A DNA stretch of 64,000 nt from UBA9611 sp965237595 (GCA_965237595.1 CBDEFY010000006.1:434001-498000); one strand, 5' to 3'; shown: positions 27,379-36,655, numbered from the stretch's first letter. Numbers and translations are program-made. Notes: generated by a model not told the origin, from the sequence alone.

Positions 27379-28158
27379 ATGGCCACTCAGATTGCGCCCG
27401 CGGTAGACATACTTCGCAGAGAGATCCAAGAGAAATACACAGAACTGGCCAATAGTCCCGAGCTGACCTATCACTTTAACCACGGCCTGCCCTTGGCCAG
27501 GCTACTCGAATATTCCGAGGATCTTTTGGCCGGGCTGCCGCCGGAGGCTGTGGAGTCATTCGCCGGATTGGGTAATCCCTTCTCGTTGGGAGAGATTGCC
27601 CCGGGCGAGACGGTGTTGGACATCGGCTCCGGCTGCGGCTGCGGCTTCGACAGCATCATCGCCGGCCGGCTCGCCGGTCCCACCGGCAAGGTGTTTGGCA
27701 TTGACATGACCGACGCCATGCTGAAGAAATCCCGGAAGACCGCCGAAAGCCTGGGTTTGAACCAGGTGGAATTCAAGAAGGGTTTCGCTGAGGAACTGCC
27801 CGTCCCCGATGCCTCGGTGGACGTGGTCATCTCCAACGGCGTAATCAACCTGACTCCCGATAAATACGCGGTGTTCAAAGAGGTATTCCGGGTATTGAAG
27901 CCGGGCGGACGCCTGTATCTGGCCGACATCGTGGCCTACAAAGAGGTGCCCGACGCGGTCAAAGAGAATGTGGACCTCTGGACCGCTTGAATCGGCGGCG
28001 CTCTCCTGGAAGGAGAGTACCTGGACGCCATAGCGAGTTCCGGACTTGCCAACGTGGAACTGGTATCCACCAAAGACGTGTTCGCGGGGGCGGAGGGTGA
28101 GGCAAACGCCCACACCTTCGAGACCATGGGCGCCAACATCCGGGCCAGAAAGCCGTAA
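27379..28158 (+). CDS. Predicted selenoprotein: ArsM/AS3MT-like SAM methyltransferase 2 (in-frame UGA at codon 204)
   Basis: Reading through UGA 27988-27990 gives 259 residues. SAM motif I is VLDIGSGCGCGFDS, followed by VFGIDMTDAML. SNGVINLTPDK aligns with AS3MT SNCVINLVPDK, with catalytic Cys156 replaced by Gly. LWTA-U-IGGAL aligns with LWGEC-LGGAL, putting Sec at Cys206. The 55 residues after UGA (EGEYLDAIASSGLANVEL) are homologous to methyltransferase 1 and to the family. ATG 27379 follows GGGGAAGG. A strong terminator follows at 28185. It may methylate a metalloid or another soft substrate; loss of Cys156 makes plain arsenite methylation doubtful. Confidence 0.88.
27991..28018 (+). promoter_or_regulatory. 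Predicted bacterial SECIS element of methyltransferase 2
   Basis: CTCTCCT (28001-28007) pairs perfectly with AGGAGAG (28011-28017) around loop GGA, plus a closing G-U. The loop begins 17 nt after the UGA and starts with G, as bacterial SECIS models require. Confidence 0.75.
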
Positions 28159-28184
28159 CTATAAGATCCCAATTGGGATCAATG

Positions 28185-28217
28185 GGGCCTCCGCCGTAAC
28201 GGTTGGAGGCCCTTTTT
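28185..28217 (+). terminator. Terminator after the methyltransferase pair
   Basis: GGGCCTCC (28185-28192) pairs with GGAGGCCC (28205-28212), followed by T5. A perfect 16-bp palindrome GATCCCAATTGGGATC (28165-28180) lies just before it. Confidence 0.85.
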
Positions 28218-28433
28218 ATGTAAACCAGCCGCGGCCGGGCAAACACCACCGGATTTGATTCAGCTTGAAATGGCTGGCTATTTGGGTTTATGATTGGTGA
28301 ACCGCCGGATACCCCCGTATCCCGCAGCCCAGAATTCCCGTTCCGCAATTTGCCTTGAAGAACGGCGCGCCGATTTCTGGCGCCCGGAAAGCATCTCTCT
28401 TTTGCGGTAGGTGGACCAGGCATATACAATTAG

Positions 28434-30281
28434 ATGGTAACCCTTATCCGAATCATCAAGATTGCGTGGCAGTTCCGCGCCCGCCTAATCTTGGCTTATC
28501 TGAGCTTCCTCGGCGCGGTCGCCGTCTCCCTGCTCATACCTCAGCTATTCGGTGAAGCCATCGACCTTCTGGTCGCCGTCGATGTTGACGGCGTGACGGG
28601 GAAAGCAGTTAGCACCCAAACTCTCACCTTTCTCGCCTTGGCCCTGCTTGGCGCCAGCTTATTGCGCGGCTTCCTGGATTTCGCCCGTACCTACCTCACG
28701 GACTCTCTATCCCAGATGGTCACCTACGACATCCGAAACCGGTTCTATGACAAACTCCAACACCTGAGCTTCGCCTACCACGACAAAGAGCACACCGGCG
28801 ACCTGATGTCCAAGGCCACCGCGGACGTCGAGGCGATTCGGCGGTTCGTCAACATGGGCTTGGTCCGCGCACTGGAAGTGGTGGTCCGCCTGGTGGCCCT
28901 TGTATCGATTCTGATTTTCATGAACTGGGAGCTCACCCTCATCAGCCTGATCTTCGTGCCCTTCATCGTCTTCCGTTCTGCCATCGTTATGGGAAGGCTC
29001 CGGCGGATGTGGCTGGAGGTCCAACAGCGGATGGGCGAAGCGGTAACGATCCTCCAAGAAAACCTGGTGGGCATCCACGTAGTGAAGGCCTTCGCCTCCG
29101 AGGAATACGAGAAAGCTAAATTCGACAAAAAAGCCCAGCAACTTCGGGAAGAGTACTTCCAGTCGGAGCGGCTGCAGGGCACCAACAGCGCCTGGATGAC
29201 CTTCTTTTTCACCGCGGGCCTGGGCCTGATTCTCTGGTACGGGGGATGGGAAGTAATCCGGGGAGACCTGACCGCCGGCGGCTTGACCAAGTTCATCCTC
29301 TACCTGAACCAGTTGACCTTCCCGATCCGCATGTCTTCCTTCATCATCAACTCCTTCTCCCGGGCCATCTCCTCGGGAGGCCGGATCTTTGAGGTGCTGG
29401 ACGCCGAGTCCCCGGTGTTGGAAAAACCGGACGCCAGAGTGTTGGCGAGGGCACAGGGCCGCGTGGAATTTGAGGATGTGTCTTTCGCATACGAGGCACG
29501 GATGCCGGCGCTACAACACGTCAGTATCTCAGCCAAGCCAGACCAGATAACCGCAATCTTGGGCGCTCCGGGCAGCGGCAAAAGCACGATCGTAAACCTG
29601 CTGCCCCGGTTCTACGACGTTTCCGATGGGCGCATCACGATAGATGGTCAGGATATCCGGGAACTTACCTTGGATTCCCTGCGCCACAACGTGGGAATCG
29701 TTCAGCAGGACGTTTACCTGTTCAGCGCCACCATCCATGACAACATCGCCTACGGGGTGAAAGACGCCACCCGGGAAGACGTGACCCGCGCCGCCACAGT
29801 TGCTCAACTCCACGACCACATCGATTCCCTGCCCGACGGCTATGACACCTGGGTTGGAGAGCGCGGCGCCACCCTCTCCGGCGGCCAGCGCCAACGGCTA
29901 TCCATCGCCCGCAGCATCCTGATTGACCCGCCGGTTCTAATCTTGGACGACTCCACATCCAGCGTGGATGTCGAGACCGAACGGATGATTCACCGGGCAA
30001 TGGTCAATGTGATGAAAAACCGGACGACGTTCGTCATCGCCCACCGCCTGAGCACTGTCCAGGAAGCCGACCTGATTGTGGTGTTAAATGACGGCCAGAT
30101 CGCTGAGCAGGGGTCCCACGATGAACTCCTGGCGACAGGCCGCATCTACCGGGAAATATACGACCTCCAACTGCAGCCTCAAGAGGAGCTAATGCTGGAC
30201 GCCTCTCTAACTCCGGACAAAGCCCCTCAGGGCGGCGGAGGCCCACGGCTGGCTGCTGAAACGGGAGGGGGGGACAAATAA
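28434..30281 (+). CDS. ABC exporter half-transporter, subunit with degenerate Walker B
   Basis: 615 residues. A six-helix ABC_membrane domain (about 15-330) is fused to an ATPase domain: Walker A GAPGSGKST (about 377), signature LSGGQRQR (481), Walker B LILDDSTSS (503). The catalytic Glu after Walker B is Asp, so this subunit probably supplies the degenerate site of a heterodimer, as in BmrC/TM288-type pairs. The stop overlaps the partner's ATG by one base. The transported substrate is unknown. Confidence 0.93.
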   Translation: MVTLIRIIKIAWQFRARLILAYLSFLGAVAVSLLIPQLFGEAIDLLVAVDVDGVTGKAVSTQTLTFLALALLGASLLRGFLDFARTYLTDSLSQMVTYDIRNRFYDKLQHLSFAYHDKEHTGDLMSKATADVEAIRRFVNMGLVRALEVVVRLVALVSILIFMNWELTLISLIFVPFIVFRSAIVMGRLRRMWLEVQQRMGEAVTILQENLVGIHVVKAFASEEYEKAKFDKKAQQLREEYFQSERLQGTNSAWMTFFFTAGLGLILWYGGWEVIRGDLTAGGLTKFILYLNQLTFPIRMSSFIINSFSRAISSGGRIFEVLDAESPVLEKPDARVLARAQGRVEFEDVSFAYEARMPALQHVSISAKPDQITAILGAPGSGKSTIVNLLPRFYDVSDGRITIDGQDIRELTLDSLRHNVGIVQQDVYLFSATIHDNIAYGVKDATREDVTRAATVAQLHDHIDSLPDGYDTWVGERGATLSGGQRQRLSIARSILIDPPVLILDDSTSSVDVETERMIHRAMVNVMKNRTTFVIAHRLSTVQEADLIVVLNDGQIAEQGSHDELLATGRIYREIYDLQLQPQEELMLDASLTPDKAPQGGGGPRLAAETGGGDK

Positions 30282-32200
30282 TGAGAGGATCAGGACCGGG
30301 AGGCGGAGTCGGCGGCATGATGGGCGGCATGCGGGGCTTGGGCGCCCACGGGATGAACACCGCCAATATGGACAACATGACCGACGATAGTGTCGTCGGC
30401 ACGGCGTACGACCACAAGGTAGTGGTCCGGTTGATGACCTACATTTGGCCCTATAGACGGGATGCCTTCATCGCCTTGGCCGCGGTGCTGGTCTATACCC
30501 TGGGCAACGTGGCCGTCCCGCTGCTGATGATGATTGGCATCCAATGGGCGATCAACGCTGGAGACGTCTGGCGGCTGCACGTCGTCGGCCTCGTATTCAT
30601 GGGTGTCACCATCGTCCATTTCGCATCGAATTACATCCAGTTCGTCTACATGCCCAGGGTCGGCCAGGGCATCCTTTATTCCCTCCGCACCGGCATGTTC
30701 AACCACCTGCAGGAGCTTTCGCCCTCCTTCTTCCACCGCACTCCGGTGGGCCGCATCATGTCTCGGAGCCAAAGCGATGTCCTACAGCTCCAAGAGACCT
30801 TCGAGCTGATTGTCCAAAGCCTTTCCGACATTCTCAGCCTGGTGGGCATCGTCGGCGTCATGCTGTATGTCGATTGGCGTCTGGCGCTGATTACCTTGAG
30901 CATCCTGCCGGTGCTTTTCTTCATTCTGGGTTATTGGCAGAAGTTTGCCCGGCACTCTTTCATGCGCATCCGCCGGGCCATCGCCATGGTCAACGGCGAG
31001 TACAACCAGAACATTACCGGTGTCCGGGTGGTGGAGAGCTTCAACCGGCAGGAAGCCAATATGGAGCACTTCGACGAACTGAACGCCGAGCACCTGGACG
31101 CCAACCTGGAAGCCAGCCGTTACTCTGGCGCACTCCAGCCGTTCGTGGAAGTCCTGATGGGGCTTGGCATGGGTTTCGGCGTTGTCCTGGTGGGCGGCGT
31201 CATGGTCAAAGGTGGAAACCTAGACTGGGCGGTACTGGTGGCCTTCGCCCTCTGGATCCAGCGGTTCTTTGAGCCGGTGCGCCACCTGACCATGCAGTAC
31301 AGCCAGTTGCAACGGGCCATGGCCGCCGGGGTCCGGATCTTTGAGGTCCTGGACCTGAGACCCGAGATTGTGGACAAGCCCGACGCCATCGAGCTGCCAC
31401 AGATCCAAGGCGAGATCAAGTTCGAAGACGTGAGCTTCCACTACGTGCCCGACCTGGACGTATTGAAGGGAATAACACTACACATCAAACCTGGAGACAA
31501 CGTGGCCTTGGTCGGCTCCACCGGCGCTGGCAAGAGCACATTCGTTACCCTGATACACCGGTTCGCCGACGTGACCAAAGGCCGCATCACCGTGGATGGC
31601 CACGACATCCGGGACGTCACCCGCCATTCTCTGGTCAGTCAGATGAGCATGGTGCTGCAGGAGCCCTACCTGTTTTCCGGAACGGTGGCCGACAACATCC
31701 GTTACAACAGTGAAGAGGTCACTGACGATGACGTGGTGTCCGCCGCCCAGACCGTCGGAGCCCATGACTTTATCATGGCCCTTGACCAGGGCTACAACAC
31801 GGTGCTGGCCGAGCGGGGCATCAACCTGAGCGTGGGTCAGCGGCAGTTGCTCAGCTTCGCCCGGGCGGTGGTCGGCAACCCGCGGGTCATCATCTTGGAC
31901 GAGGCTACCGCCAACATCGACACCCATACCGAGGTGCTCATTCAGCGGGCACTGCAGCGGGTTTTGCAGGGCCGGACTTCCATTGTCATCGCCCACCGGC
32001 TCTCCACGGTGCGGAACGCCGACAACATCGTGGTGCTGGATCACGGCGAGTTGGTGGAGATGGGCAACCACGAAGAATTGCTGGCCAAGGGCGGGGTCTA
32101 CGCCCGGCTATATGCGGTCAACTACGGGCTCGGCGCCGACGGCGCGGAGCCACAAATCCAAGGCGGCACGTCTCCGGTTCCGTCACCGGCCGACGACTGA
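30281..32200 (+). CDS. ABC exporter half-transporter, catalytic partner subunit
   Basis: 639 residues. An unusual Gly/Met-rich head (about 1-40) precedes the TM domain (about 65-370). The ATPase domain has Walker A GSTGAGKST (about 412), a slightly variant signature LSVGQRQL (516) and canonical VIILDEATAN (537). The partner offers a canonical signature and a degenerate Walker B, so together they form one consensus and one degenerate site. Cotranscribed by a 1-nt overlap; terminator at 32223. Confidence 0.94.
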   Translation: MRGSGPGGGVGGMMGGMRGLGAHGMNTANMDNMTDDSVVGTAYDHKVVVRLMTYIWPYRRDAFIALAAVLVYTLGNVAVPLLMMIGIQWAINAGDVWRLHVVGLVFMGVTIVHFASNYIQFVYMPRVGQGILYSLRTGMFNHLQELSPSFFHRTPVGRIMSRSQSDVLQLQETFELIVQSLSDILSLVGIVGVMLYVDWRLALITLSILPVLFFILGYWQKFARHSFMRIRRAIAMVNGEYNQNITGVRVVESFNRQEANMEHFDELNAEHLDANLEASRYSGALQPFVEVLMGLGMGFGVVLVGGVMVKGGNLDWAVLVAFALWIQRFFEPVRHLTMQYSQLQRAMAAGVRIFEVLDLRPEIVDKPDAIELPQIQGEIKFEDVSFHYVPDLDVLKGITLHIKPGDNVALVGSTGAGKSTFVTLIHRFADVTKGRITVDGHDIRDVTRHSLVSQMSMVLQEPYLFSGTVADNIRYNSEEVTDDDVVSAAQTVGAHDFIMALDQGYNTVLAERGINLSVGQRQLLSFARAVVGNPRVIILDEATANIDTHTEVLIQRALQRVLQGRTSIVIAHRLSTVRNADNIVVLDHGELVEMGNHEELLAKGGVYARLYAVNYGLGADGAEPQIQGGTSPVPSPADD

Positions 32201-32222
32201 CGGAGAAAACGCCGAGTTCGAA

Positions 32223-32257
32223 TCAAAAAAGGCCCGCCTGAGGCGGGCCTTTTTTGA
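32223..32257 (+). terminator. Terminator after the ABC exporter genes
   Basis: A nearly perfect palindrome with GGCCCGC and GCGGGCC arms, A6 before and T6 after, so it may work in both directions. Confidence 0.9.
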
Positions 32258-32275
32258 TGGCGGTCCAAAACCTGG

Positions 32276-32510
32276 TTAGGACCCGGAAGTGGGGGGGACT
32301 CCCTTGGTGAGGAAGCGCTCCATGGCCGACCTGAAGATGCTGTAGGGATGGGCGCCGGTTAAGCCACCAAGAAGGTGGGGATGCCGCAAATCCCGTACTG
32401 AAGAGCCTCTTGGTATTGGCTCATCACCGTCTCGGCGTAGGTCTTCTCTTCCAGGTGGCTTCACCATGTCGTCGCCGTCCAAGTCGACGCCATGTGGCCC
32501 CCTTGTCGGT
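32276..32510 (-). pseudogene. DsbA/2-hydroxychromene isomerase-like fragment, frameshifted
   Basis: Three short frames on the minus strand line up with the C-terminal third of DsbA-family proteins: GVDLDGDDMVK, then SHLEEKTYAETVMSQYQEAL and YGICGIPTFLV, then TGAHPYSIFRSAMERFL. Each step needs a frameshift and there is no N-terminal thioredoxin half. It is a gene remnant. The region 32201-32635 holds nothing else recognisable besides the terminator. Confidence 0.6.
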
Positions 32511-32635
32511 CACGGCGCAGCGCCGGCCGGTTGGGAGAGAGTTCTTCCACAGGGTATCATCAACGTGGGATAGCCAGCACAAAATTAAGGCGGGGACGCA
32601 AGACGGGGTCCCCAAAACGGGGTTCGATAGTCAGC

Positions 32636-33343
32636 CTAGCTAAGACCCTGCAATAATTGGCTCAATTCGGACAGGCTGGCAATCTTTGGGCAGTCTACCG
32701 AATCGGGACCGAACCCGCCCCGGTCAATCAGGACCGCCCGCATCCCCACGCCCTTGGCGCCCATCACGTCGGAACGGACCTGGTCTCCGACATGGACGGC
32801 TTCCTCTGGCGCCGCGCCGGCCCTTTTTAATGCGGCCAGGAAGATGGGGGGATGGGGTTTTTCCGTACCCGCTTCTTCAGAACTCATCGTGAAATCCAAG
32901 TAGGGTGACAGGCCGATCTGCTGGCACAGTTGGTCCAGGTCCCGGCGGAGATTGGTAATCACCCCTAACTTGTAGCCCGCCTCACGGAGTTGTTCCAAAG
33001 CGGGCAAGGTGTCATCGAAGGGGATGAAGTCTTTGGGGACCGCCATGGCCATCTGCCAGACCCTTTGGGCCAGGTCCATGGAAACGAGGATTCCGGCGGT
33101 TTCCAGTATCAATTGCTCGTAACGGCCAAAAAAATCCAGGCGTTCTTCTTCGGACCGGAGGGAAAGAGGCCGGTCTTCGTTCTCGCAGTTGAAGAAAACG
33201 TCGGCTACGGCATAGCCGCGGGTGATGGCCTCCCCCTTCACAGTCAGCCCAAGTTCGTGGCAGGCAGCCTGCTGTATCTCTTCCAGGGGAGGCCAGAACC
33301 GCACCAGGGTGTTGTAGAAGTCGAATGAGACCGCTTTAATCAT
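32636..33343 (-). CDS. HAD-superfamily hydrolase
   Basis: 235 residues. Motif I FDFYNTLV, motif II VITNLRRD, a Lys in GTEKPHPP and motif IV HVGDQVRSDVMGA are complete. The cap is helical (C1 type). Likely a small-molecule phosphatase; substrate unknown. It is monocistronic and faces the DsbA remnant downstream. Confidence 0.9.
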   Translation of the reverse strand: MIKAVSFDFYNTLVRFWPPLEEIQQAACHELGLTVKGEAITRGYAVADVFFNCENEDRPLSLRSEEERLDFFGRYEQLILETAGILVSMDLAQRVWQMAMAVPKDFIPFDDTLPALEQLREAGYKLGVITNLRRDLDQLCQQIGLSPYLDFTMSSEEAGTEKPHPPIFLAALKRAGAAPEEAVHVGDQVRSDVMGAKGVGMRAVLIDRGGFGPDSVDCPKIASLSELSQLLQGLS

Positions 33344-33618
33344 CCGCCCGTCTTATGAACGCAGTCTAGAAAGCGCCGCAGAAAATGCAACCGCCCGTTT
33401 TCCAACCTTAACGGCAGGCCAACGGGCCAAGCTGAATCTGGGGCATTCTAGCATAAGCCAGGAATGATGGAAATCAATTCTGGCCGTGGTGCCTCAATAC
33501 TTGGGGCCGCGCTATATCTCACCGAAGCAGGGCACGCTTCGGTGACTTCACATCAGCGGCCTTGCGCGTGCACGGCCCAATTAGTATGCTTGGATAACTG
33601 TCCGATTGGAGTGAATTG

Positions 33619-34074
33619 ATGAGAGTGGCCATCAGCGCGGACCACGCCGGTTTCGAAATGAAGAGCGAGATCGTCCGATGGCTAGAGTCCGAGGGACACC
33701 AAGTCAAGGACCTCGGTGCCCACGTCATGGACCCCAACGACGACTATCCCGATTTTGCTGCCGCCGTAGCCAACTCCCTGTGCTCGGAGGAGGCGGAAAA
33801 AGGAGTCATCATCTGCGGAAGCGGAGTGGGGGCCTGCATCACCGCCAACAAGGTGAGGGGCATCCGCGCCTGTCTCTGCCATGAAACCTACACGGCCCGC
33901 CAGGGGGTGGAACACGACGACATGAACGTGGTCTGTATCGGCGGACGGGTTATCGGTATTGAGTTGGCCAAGGCGGTGTTGGAGGCTTTCTTGGAGGCCC
34001 GCTTCATACCTGAGCCCCGTTTCCAGCGGCGGTTGGACAAGCTCGCCCAAGTTGAACAGAACGGGCTGACCTAA
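33619..34074 (+). CDS. rpiB: Ribose-5-phosphate isomerase B
   Basis: 151 residues. The LacAB/RpiB signature is complete: ADHAGFEMK, DYPDFA, the catalytic Cys in IICGSGVGACITANKV and HDDMNVVCIGGRV. It interconverts ribose-5-P and ribulose-5-P. ATG 33619 follows GGAGTG with 5-nt spacing and is preferred to the adjacent TTG 33616. A weak promoter TTGCGC-N17-TATGCT lies at 33562-33590. Confidence 0.95.
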   Translation: MRVAISADHAGFEMKSEIVRWLESEGHQVKDLGAHVMDPNDDYPDFAAAVANSLCSEEAEKGVIICGSGVGACITANKVRGIRACLCHETYTARQGVEHDDMNVVCIGGRVIGIELAKAVLEAFLEARFIPEPRFQRRLDKLAQVEQNGLT

Positions 34075-34095
34075 TGGGGCTGGATTCAAATACGG

Positions 34096-34878
34096 TCACA
34101 ACTGGGCCAGCAGCGCCATCACCTGGCCAACTTCGGCGGGCGATTCCAACCGGTGGAGCGCCAGGGTCCTCTCCCGGGACGGGCCGATAAACACCGCCAA
34201 CCCTCCGACGTCTTGTACCGCGACAAACCCTTCTTCGTCGGTCTCGTCGTCACCGAAAAACACCGGAAGGGGACTGTCCCCGCAATCCTCCCGTATCTTC
34301 TCTATGGCTCTGCCCTTTCCCCAGTCCAGATTGGGCCTGAGCTCCACCACCTTCTTGCCCCTGGTGATTTTCATCCGGCCCGCGTCCACGTAGGGCGCGG
34401 CGGTGGCCACAACCGTATCGTCCACCTGGGGGCCGTAGGAATCGGGAGAACCCCTGAAATGGACGGTGAGCGTCAGTGATTTATTGTCGACCAAGATGCC
34501 GGGGACTTCAGCCAACTCCTGCTCCAGCAACTGGGTTATCTCAACCAGGGACGCCTCGCAGGCTCGGGCCTCCGGATGCACAAAGTCCATTCCACCACCC
34601 CTAATCTCCAAACCGTGATTGCCCGCGTAGATCAGGCCGGGGATTGCCACCAACTCTTCCAGATCGGCCAGCCCTCGGCCGCTGACGACGCCCACAACGA
34701 ACTTTGCCGTTCCGGCCAGGGCCGATAGCAGTTTACGCGTGTCATCCGACAAGGTAGCAATCTGGGGGCGGCCCACAATGGGCGTCAGCGTGCCGTCGTA
34801 GTCGAACAGCAGCAAAACCCGTGCCGATTCCGCCAATTTGCGGCTCACACTGGGCCAGACGTTGAGCAGATGGGGCAT
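34096..34878 (-). CDS. otsB: Trehalose-6-phosphate phosphatase
   Basis: 260 residues. HAD-type: motif I LFDYDGTLTP (residues about 23-32), VVSGR, the cap containing GLEIRGGGMDF and motif IV FGDDETDEEGF. It dephosphorylates trehalose-6-P to trehalose, an osmolyte and stress protectant. It lies 27 nt downstream of otsA, so synthesis and dephosphorylation are cotranscribed. Confidence 0.96.
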   Translation of the reverse strand: MPHLLNVWPSVSRKLAESARVLLLFDYDGTLTPIVGRPQIATLSDDTRKLLSALAGTAKFVVGVVSGRGLADLEELVAIPGLIYAGNHGLEIRGGGMDFVHPEARACEASLVEITQLLEQELAEVPGILVDNKSLTLTVHFRGSPDSYGPQVDDTVVATAAPYVDAGRMKITRGKKVVELRPNLDWGKGRAIEKIREDCGDSPLPVFFGDDETDEEGFVAVQDVGGLAVFIGPSRERTLALHRLESPAEVGQVMALLAQL

Positions 34879-34905
34879 GGAGTGTGGCTAGGGGGAACGG
34901 CCGGA

Positions 34906-36414
34906 CTAAAAACTGCGTATGGGGCGGCGGGACCGGCGCGCGCCCTGCATCAGGTCCACAAAAAGACGGGCGGCCCACATGTAGATATTGTTCTCCTCGA
35001 CCACGCTGCGCATCCGCACCATTCGGGCGTGGCGTTCCTCGTAGGGCATCTCCACGGCCTCGCAGATGGCGTCGGCGAATGCATCAGTGGCGTAGGGGTT
35101 AACAATCACTGAGTCGGTCAACTCGTGGGCCGACCCGGTGAAGGGGCTCAGGACCAACACGCCGTCTTCGTCGAACCTGCTGGCCACGTATTCCTTGGCC
35201 ACCAGGTTCATGCCGTCGTGCAGAGAACTGACCACGCAGAAGCGGGCCATGCGCCGGAAGGCCGCCAGGCTGGCGGCGGGCAGGTCGTCGGGGAGATAGA
35301 TGATGGGCAGCCAATCGTCTTTGCCGAAGCGGCTATTAACGTCGTTCAACTCCCTGTCGATCTGCTCCGAAAGGTGCTGGTAGGCGTGGATGTTGGTCCG
35401 GCTCATCACTCCGGCCTGGATGAACACAACCTTTCCAATATATCTCGGGTACTTTTCCAGGAACCGCCCAATTGCCCGGATACGGTGTGGGATGCCCTTG
35501 GTGTAGTCGATGCGGTCGATGCCCAGACCGACAATCTGACCTTCCAACCCCAGTTCCTCGGTCAACCTCTCCATCTCATCGGACACTTCGGGGCTTTGGG
35601 ACTCGAAGGAGATTTGCTCGAAATCGACGCTGATGGGGAAGGGCCTGACCAGGGTCGGTTCCTCTCGCTGATAGACCAAGTTGTACTCATCGTGGACACG
35701 GGAGCCCAACACCCGGGATGCGGCCTCCATGAAGTTGTCGCAGTGATCGCCGTTGTGGAACCCCAGCAGGTCGTTGCCCAGCAAGCCGTCTAGGAGCTGG
35801 TCGCCCCAGGGACAGATGCGGAAAATCTCGTAATTGGGCCATGGTATATGCCAGAACTGGCCGGTGATGATGTCTGAGTCCGCCTCCCGGAGCAGACGGG
35901 GCAGCAAGGCCAAATGATAGTCCTGGGTGAAGACCGCAGCGGGGCGGCCGTCAATCTCGTCCAAGACCTGCTTGGCGAATTCCTTGTTCACCGCCTTATA
36001 TGTTTCCCAGTCCGAGGTCTGGAAGGTCGGCTCTATGAATGCGTTGTGGCACAGCGGCCAAAGGCCTTCATTGGAGAAACCGTAGTAATATCCTTGTTGC
36101 TCTTCCTCGGTGAGCCAGACCAGCCTCAAGGTGTAAGAGGGGTTGTCGGGAGGGACCTGAATACGGTTCTTTTCGTCGACAGCGTACCAATCTCCCCTGC
36201 CGCCTCCGTAGGCGACCCAGGTACCCCCGCATTCTTGCATCAGCGGGTCGATGGCGGTGGTCAGCCCGCCGGCGGGAGAGGCATAGCGAAGCTCGCCTTC
36301 AACCAAATCGTGGACGTAAGGTTGGCGGTTGGAGACTACAATCAGCCGGTAGTCACCAATTTCCCGTTGTACGAGTCGCTGGAGTTTTTCCCGGGTCCAA
36401 GTGGGTTCACCCAT
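34906..36414 (-). CDS. otsA: Trehalose-6-phosphate synthase
   Basis: 502 residues from ATG 36414. GT20 glycosyltransferase with the N-terminal sugar-phosphate loop VSNRQP, then QDYHLALLPRLLR, HIPWP, GIDRIDYTKGIPHR and the nucleotide-sugar site SLHDGMNLVAKEY. It makes trehalose-6-P from a nucleotide-glucose and glucose-6-P. The frame is open to 36585, but the extra 57 residues are basic and unlike the family, and GGGGTAGGG lies just before 36414. The 309 bp upstream hold the promoter of the divergent hydrolase. Confidence 0.95.
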   Translation of the reverse strand: MGEPTWTREKLQRLVQREIGDYRLIVVSNRQPYVHDLVEGELRYASPAGGLTTAIDPLMQECGGTWVAYGGGRGDWYAVDEKNRIQVPPDNPSYTLRLVWLTEEEQQGYYYGFSNEGLWPLCHNAFIEPTFQTSDWETYKAVNKEFAKQVLDEIDGRPAAVFTQDYHLALLPRLLREADSDIITGQFWHIPWPNYEIFRICPWGDQLLDGLLGNDLLGFHNGDHCDNFMEAASRVLGSRVHDEYNLVYQREEPTLVRPFPISVDFEQISFESQSPEVSDEMERLTEELGLEGQIVGLGIDRIDYTKGIPHRIRAIGRFLEKYPRYIGKVVFIQAGVMSRTNIHAYQHLSEQIDRELNDVNSRFGKDDWLPIIYLPDDLPAASLAAFRRMARFCVVSSLHDGMNLVAKEYVASRFDEDGVLVLSPFTGSAHELTDSVIVNPYATDAFADAICEAVEMPYEERHARMVRMRSVVEENNIYMWAARLFVDLMQGARRSRRPIRSF

Positions 36415-36626
36415 CACCCTACCCCCTATGACCCTTTGCGTTGGAGCGGGCCAGCATCGTGGATTCTTGGGTTTTTTTCCGGTATGCGGGTATTTTCCAA
36501 AAGAGAAGCCGCGGCGTGGGAATGCGGTCCGCCCACCGCGCAGTCGGGTGAGAGCACGCTCACTCCCTGCTGGATTCTTCCACATCAGGCGTCAAAGGTC
36601 AACCAGAGATGGCTGCCCAGGCCAAA

Positions 36627-36655
36627 TTGACAGAGCGCCTGGCTGTGAGTACGAT
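36627..36655 (+). promoter_or_regulatory. Promoter of the hydrolase/NMT1 gene pair
   Basis: TTGACA (36627-36632), exactly 17 bp, TACGAT (36650-36655), five of six consensus bases in the -10. A hairpin GCCCCG-CAATA-CGGGGC (36677-36693) follows in the leader. Confidence 0.65.

Noticed and set aside
27988..27990. UGA as the true stop of methyltransferase 2, with downstream similarity by chance
   Set aside because: The downstream 55 codons are homologous to the paralog's post-UGA segment and to AS3MT, and both UGAs have correctly spaced hairpins.
32205..32225. tRNA T-arm-like GAGTTCGAATC
   Set aside because: No acceptor, D or anticodon arms surround it, and it abuts a terminator.
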